Positions 4,892-7,697 of a stretch of DNA of 7,697 nt are shown here, piece after piece. The first letter of the stretch is position 1; each line of letters opens with the position of its first letter. This DNA comes from Methanobacteriota archaeon (GTDB taxonomy: Archaea > Methanobacteriota > Methanobacteria > Methanobacteriales > Methanobacteriaceae). The notes beneath the pieces were generated by a model, which saw only the letters and a list, made by a program, of their open reading frames with translations, was not told the DNA's origin and did not search any database. The stretch spans positions 1 to 7,697 of the forward strand of contig JAEYQZ010000006.1 in NCBI GenBank assembly GCA_023409695.1, read 5' to 3'. The position numbers were made by a program, and so were the translations under genes.

Positions 4892-5152
4892 TTAGAATAC
4901 TCCCATTTTAACTGCTATATCCTCTGCACTATGTTCTGCTGCCAATTTAATATAGGCTATTTTTACACCTTTAGATGTAACTTGAACATTTACTCTTTCC
5001 ACTTTAACAGCGTAAAGTTCTTCAAATGCATTTTTGATCTCAGACTTCCTAGCAGTTCTTAGTACTGCAAAGGTTAGTTCATTTTTTTGATCAATTGCAT
5101 TCATACTTTTTTCTGTTAAATGAGGTTTTATTATTACTGAATAAGGATCCAT
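4892..5152 (-). CDS. rpl23: Large-subunit ribosomal protein uL23 (L23)
   Basis: A small 23S rRNA-binding protein at the rim of the exit tunnel, where signal recognition particle and nascent-chain factors dock. The product is 86 residues from the chosen start, normal for archaeal uL23. The N-terminus MDPYSVIIKPHLTEKSM contains the conserved KPHLTEKS motif, and the C-terminal half holds the VNVQVTSKGVKIAYIKL strand region. An in-frame GTG two codons upstream (5158) is less likely: AAAGGA at 5167-5162 is only 3 bases from the GTG but 9 from the ATG, and related proteins begin MDPY as I recall them. It sits between rpl4 (18 bases upstream) and rpl2 (63 bases downstream). Confidence 0.96.
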   Translation of the reverse strand: MDPYSVIIKPHLTEKSMNAIDQKNELTFAVLRTARKSEIKNAFEELYAVKVERVNVQVTSKGVKIAYIKLAAEHSAEDIAVKMGVF

Positions 5153-5161
5153 CTTCACACG

Positions 5162-5167
5162 TCCTTT
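5162..5167 (-). promoter_or_regulatory. Shine-Dalgarno site that decides the rpl23 start
   Basis: AAAGGA stands nine bases before the ATG at 5152 but only three before the in-frame GTG at 5158. The spacing favours the ATG. Confidence 0.65.
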
Positions 5168-5170
5168 AAA

Positions 5171-5953
5171 TTATTGGAATAGTTCACCTAACTTTTCAAT
5201 TGCAGATTTAGTGAATATTGTAAATCTTCCAGGATGTGTACCTGGTGCTAAAAGTTCAGTGTTTAAATTTTCAACAGAGACAATGTCAACGCCTGGGTGG
5301 TTTCTTGCACCTAAGCTTATTCCTTTATCTTCCCCGACAACTATGAGTGGTCCTTTTGGTACTTTGTATTTCCTACCCCTTAGTTTACCTTTTCCGGCTC
5401 TAATTGTTTTACCGGTTTTGGCTCGAACAATGTCATCCATTATTCCAAGTTTTTTGAATATTTCTCTTGTTTCTTTAGTGCTTTTAACTTTAGCAAATTC
5501 ATCATCAATTACAAATGGAACTTGAGGCACATTTTCAATTTTGTGTCCCCTGTTTTCTACCAGTTCTTTGTTGGTAGTTGCAGCAATTGCGGATCTTATT
5601 GCTAATCTTCTTTCTTTCCTGTTTATTTTCTCATGGTAAACCTTTATAGGCCTTGGTGGGTGTGCTTTTCTACCACCTACAGCTTGAGGTACAAAGGCTG
5701 CTTTAGAACCTGCAGGGTGTCTGCTTCCTTTTACACGAGGCACCATTGCTGCACCACGACCAGAACCGTAAGATTCAGCAGTTGTTCTTTTTCCCGCCAT
5801 AGGATCTGTACCCCATGGTTGGATTCTTGCTGTTTGTGAAGAAATGACTGCTCTTTTAATGATGTCTGGTCTAAATTCTTCGTTGAAAATATCAGGTAGC
5901 TTGATTTCGTCTATGACTTCGCCTTCCAGTGAATAAACCTTGATCTTTTTCAT
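5171..5953 (-). CDS. rpl4: Large-subunit ribosomal protein uL4 (archaeal/eukaryotic L4 type)
   Basis: A 23S rRNA-binding protein whose long loop reaches into the peptide exit tunnel and helps form its constriction with uL22. The 260-residue product has the archaeal form: an N-terminal strand (MKKIKVYSLEGEVIDEIKLP), then a basic, glycine-rich tunnel loop at about 40-105 with WGTDPMAGKRTTAESYGSGRG and VGGRKAHPPRP, then the globular domain beginning at NRKERRLAIRSAIAAT (111-126). The C-terminal half carries RAGKGKLRGRKYKVPKGPLIVV. The ATG start is supported by AGAGGGA about six bases upstream. It lies 42 bases after rpl3 and 18 before rpl23, the standard order in this operon. Confidence 0.98.
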   Translation of the reverse strand: MKKIKVYSLEGEVIDEIKLPDIFNEEFRPDIIKRAVISSQTARIQPWGTDPMAGKRTTAESYGSGRGAAMVPRVKGSRHPAGSKAAFVPQAVGGRKAHPPRPIKVYHEKINRKERRLAIRSAIAATTNKELVENRGHKIENVPQVPFVIDDEFAKVKSTKETREIFKKLGIMDDIVRAKTGKTIRAGKGKLRGRKYKVPKGPLIVVGEDKGISLGARNHPGVDIVSVENLNTELLAPGTHPGRFTIFTKSAIEKLGELFQ

Positions 5954-5995
5954 TTAATATCCCTCTTTAATTTTCCAAATATGATATGATTAATT

Positions 5996-7006
<1,011 letters not shown>

Positions 7007-7037
7007 TTTAATTTACCTCCTTACTTAAACAATTCAT

Positions 7038-7697
7038 TCAATTTTCCGAGTTTTCTGCATTTAAAAGTAGATTAAATGCAGATAAAGTTGTTAAAACCGC
7101 CTCTTCAGTCCTTATAGTAGCAGTTCCTTGAGATGGAACTGTATTTACTTCAAGATCTATTATGTTTTTTCGGCCCTGAATAAGTTCATGCAAGCCTGAA
7201 TAAGGACCACCAAACAAAATAGCCAAATGTTTGGCATCTTTTATCTTGTGCTTTACTTCATCTAAAATAGAAGTGATGGGCTCCGCACATCTAGAAGTTC
7301 CAATAACAAGATCGGGTTTTACTTCTAATATGCTTTCATACAAGTCCTTATAAGTAGATAAAACCTCATAACCCCAATAAGAATCGGGTTTATCGGGTTC
7401 TATTAATATATCTTTTTTGCTTATCTTCACTATACGGAAGCTAAACACTTTATTTATGCTGAGTTTCTCACGACAAAGTGCGGGTCTATCCGCCCCTATG
7501 TCAACTATTGTACCTTTTTTCGTCCTTTTTACGGTGAACCCTTGCCTATAATCGCCTACATTGAGTTCTCCTGTAGGATGGTGGGGAGTTCTAAGTGGTG
7601 GAAGAATTCCCACGTTTTTTAATTCCCTTGTGATTGGAAATACCTTTTTTCGAAGGTATTGAGGCGTATTCATATAAGTGAGAACATCACTAATAAA
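7038..7697 (-). CDS. SPOUT-class RNA methyltransferase homologue (COG2106/DUF171, MTH1-like), 5' truncated
   Basis: Likely an S-adenosylmethionine-dependent RNA methyltransferase with a C-terminal trefoil knot, of the family named putative RNA uridine-N3 methyltransferase. The first ATG (7673) looks internal: the frame stays open to the window edge and the eight codons before it read FISDVLTY, which matches the family sequence as I remember it. About 50-60 N-terminal residues, half of the SPOUT fold, are therefore off the edge. Counting from that ATG, a linker with ILPPLRTPHHP lies at 23-33. The inserted OB-like RNA-binding domain follows at about 38-95 (DYRQGFTVKR, VDIGAD). The knot motifs are ILFGGPYSGL (152-161) and NTVPSQGTATIRTEEAVL (177-194), the usual cofactor-binding loops. 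It ends 31 bases before rpl3 and heads the operon. The RNA target cannot be told from sequence. Family assignment is firm; catalytic activity is inferred. Confidence 0.9.
   Translation of the reverse strand, partial: FISDVLTYMNTPQYLRKKVFPITRELKNVGILPPLRTPHHPTGELNVGDYRQGFTVKRTKKGTIVDIGADRPALCREKLSINKVFSFRIVKISKKDILIEPDKPDSYWGYEVLSTYKDLYESILEVKPDLVIGTSRCAEPITSILDEVKHKIKDAKHLAILFGGPYSGLHELIQGRKNIIDLEVNTVPSQGTATIRTEEAVLTTLSAFNLLLNAENSEN

Noticed and set aside
7674..7697. TTTATTA at the window edge as an operon promoter
   Set aside because: The stretch is coding: it continues the SPOUT reading frame with conserved residues.

Overview
This window is a stretch of an archaeal ribosomal-protein operon (the S10/spc cluster). 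Every convincing gene lies on the minus strand, so transcription runs from position 7697 towards position 1. The organism is most likely a mesophilic member of the Methanobacteriales, close to Methanobacterium. The reasons are the AT-rich base composition, the archaeal forms of the proteins (uL2, uL3, uL4 and uS3 of archaeal type, eS4, aSUI1 and the RNase P protein Rnp1), and a gene order that matches, from memory, genes MTH1 to MTH15 of Methanothermobacter thermautotrophicus. The placement is by recognition only; no search was run.

Layout in transcription order: a SPOUT-class RNA methyltransferase homologue cut off at its 5' end by the window edge (7697-7038); rpl3, rpl4, rpl23, rpl2, rps19, rpl22 and rps3 (7006-2286); rpl29 and the initiation factor aSUI1 (2247-1730); a 262-base spacer (1729-1468); then rnp1, rps17, rpl14, rpl24 and the first 29 codons of rps4e (1467-1). 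Apart from the 262-base spacer, neighbouring genes are 1 to 63 bases apart. Most starts are preceded by a Shine-Dalgarno site, often lying in the tail of the upstream gene, which suggests one polycistronic transcript with translational coupling. The operon promoter is not in the window.

Functionally this is an information-processing block. It holds large-subunit proteins that line the peptidyl-transferase region and exit tunnel (uL2, uL3, uL4, uL22, uL23, uL24, uL29), small-subunit proteins (uS3, uS19, uS17, eS4), a start-codon selection factor, a subunit of the tRNA-processing RNase P, and a likely rRNA/RNA-modifying enzyme.

Most of the window is ordinary and highly conserved. The parts that stand out are the spacer between aSUI1 and rnp1, which holds a small unrecognised open frame and two inverted repeats that fold best in the operon-sense RNA; a 90-residue acidic tail on uS3 built partly from a 39-bp tandem repeat; and a TTG start on rps19. 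I found no mobile element, CRISPR array, tRNA or rRNA, and no clearly new multi-gene system.
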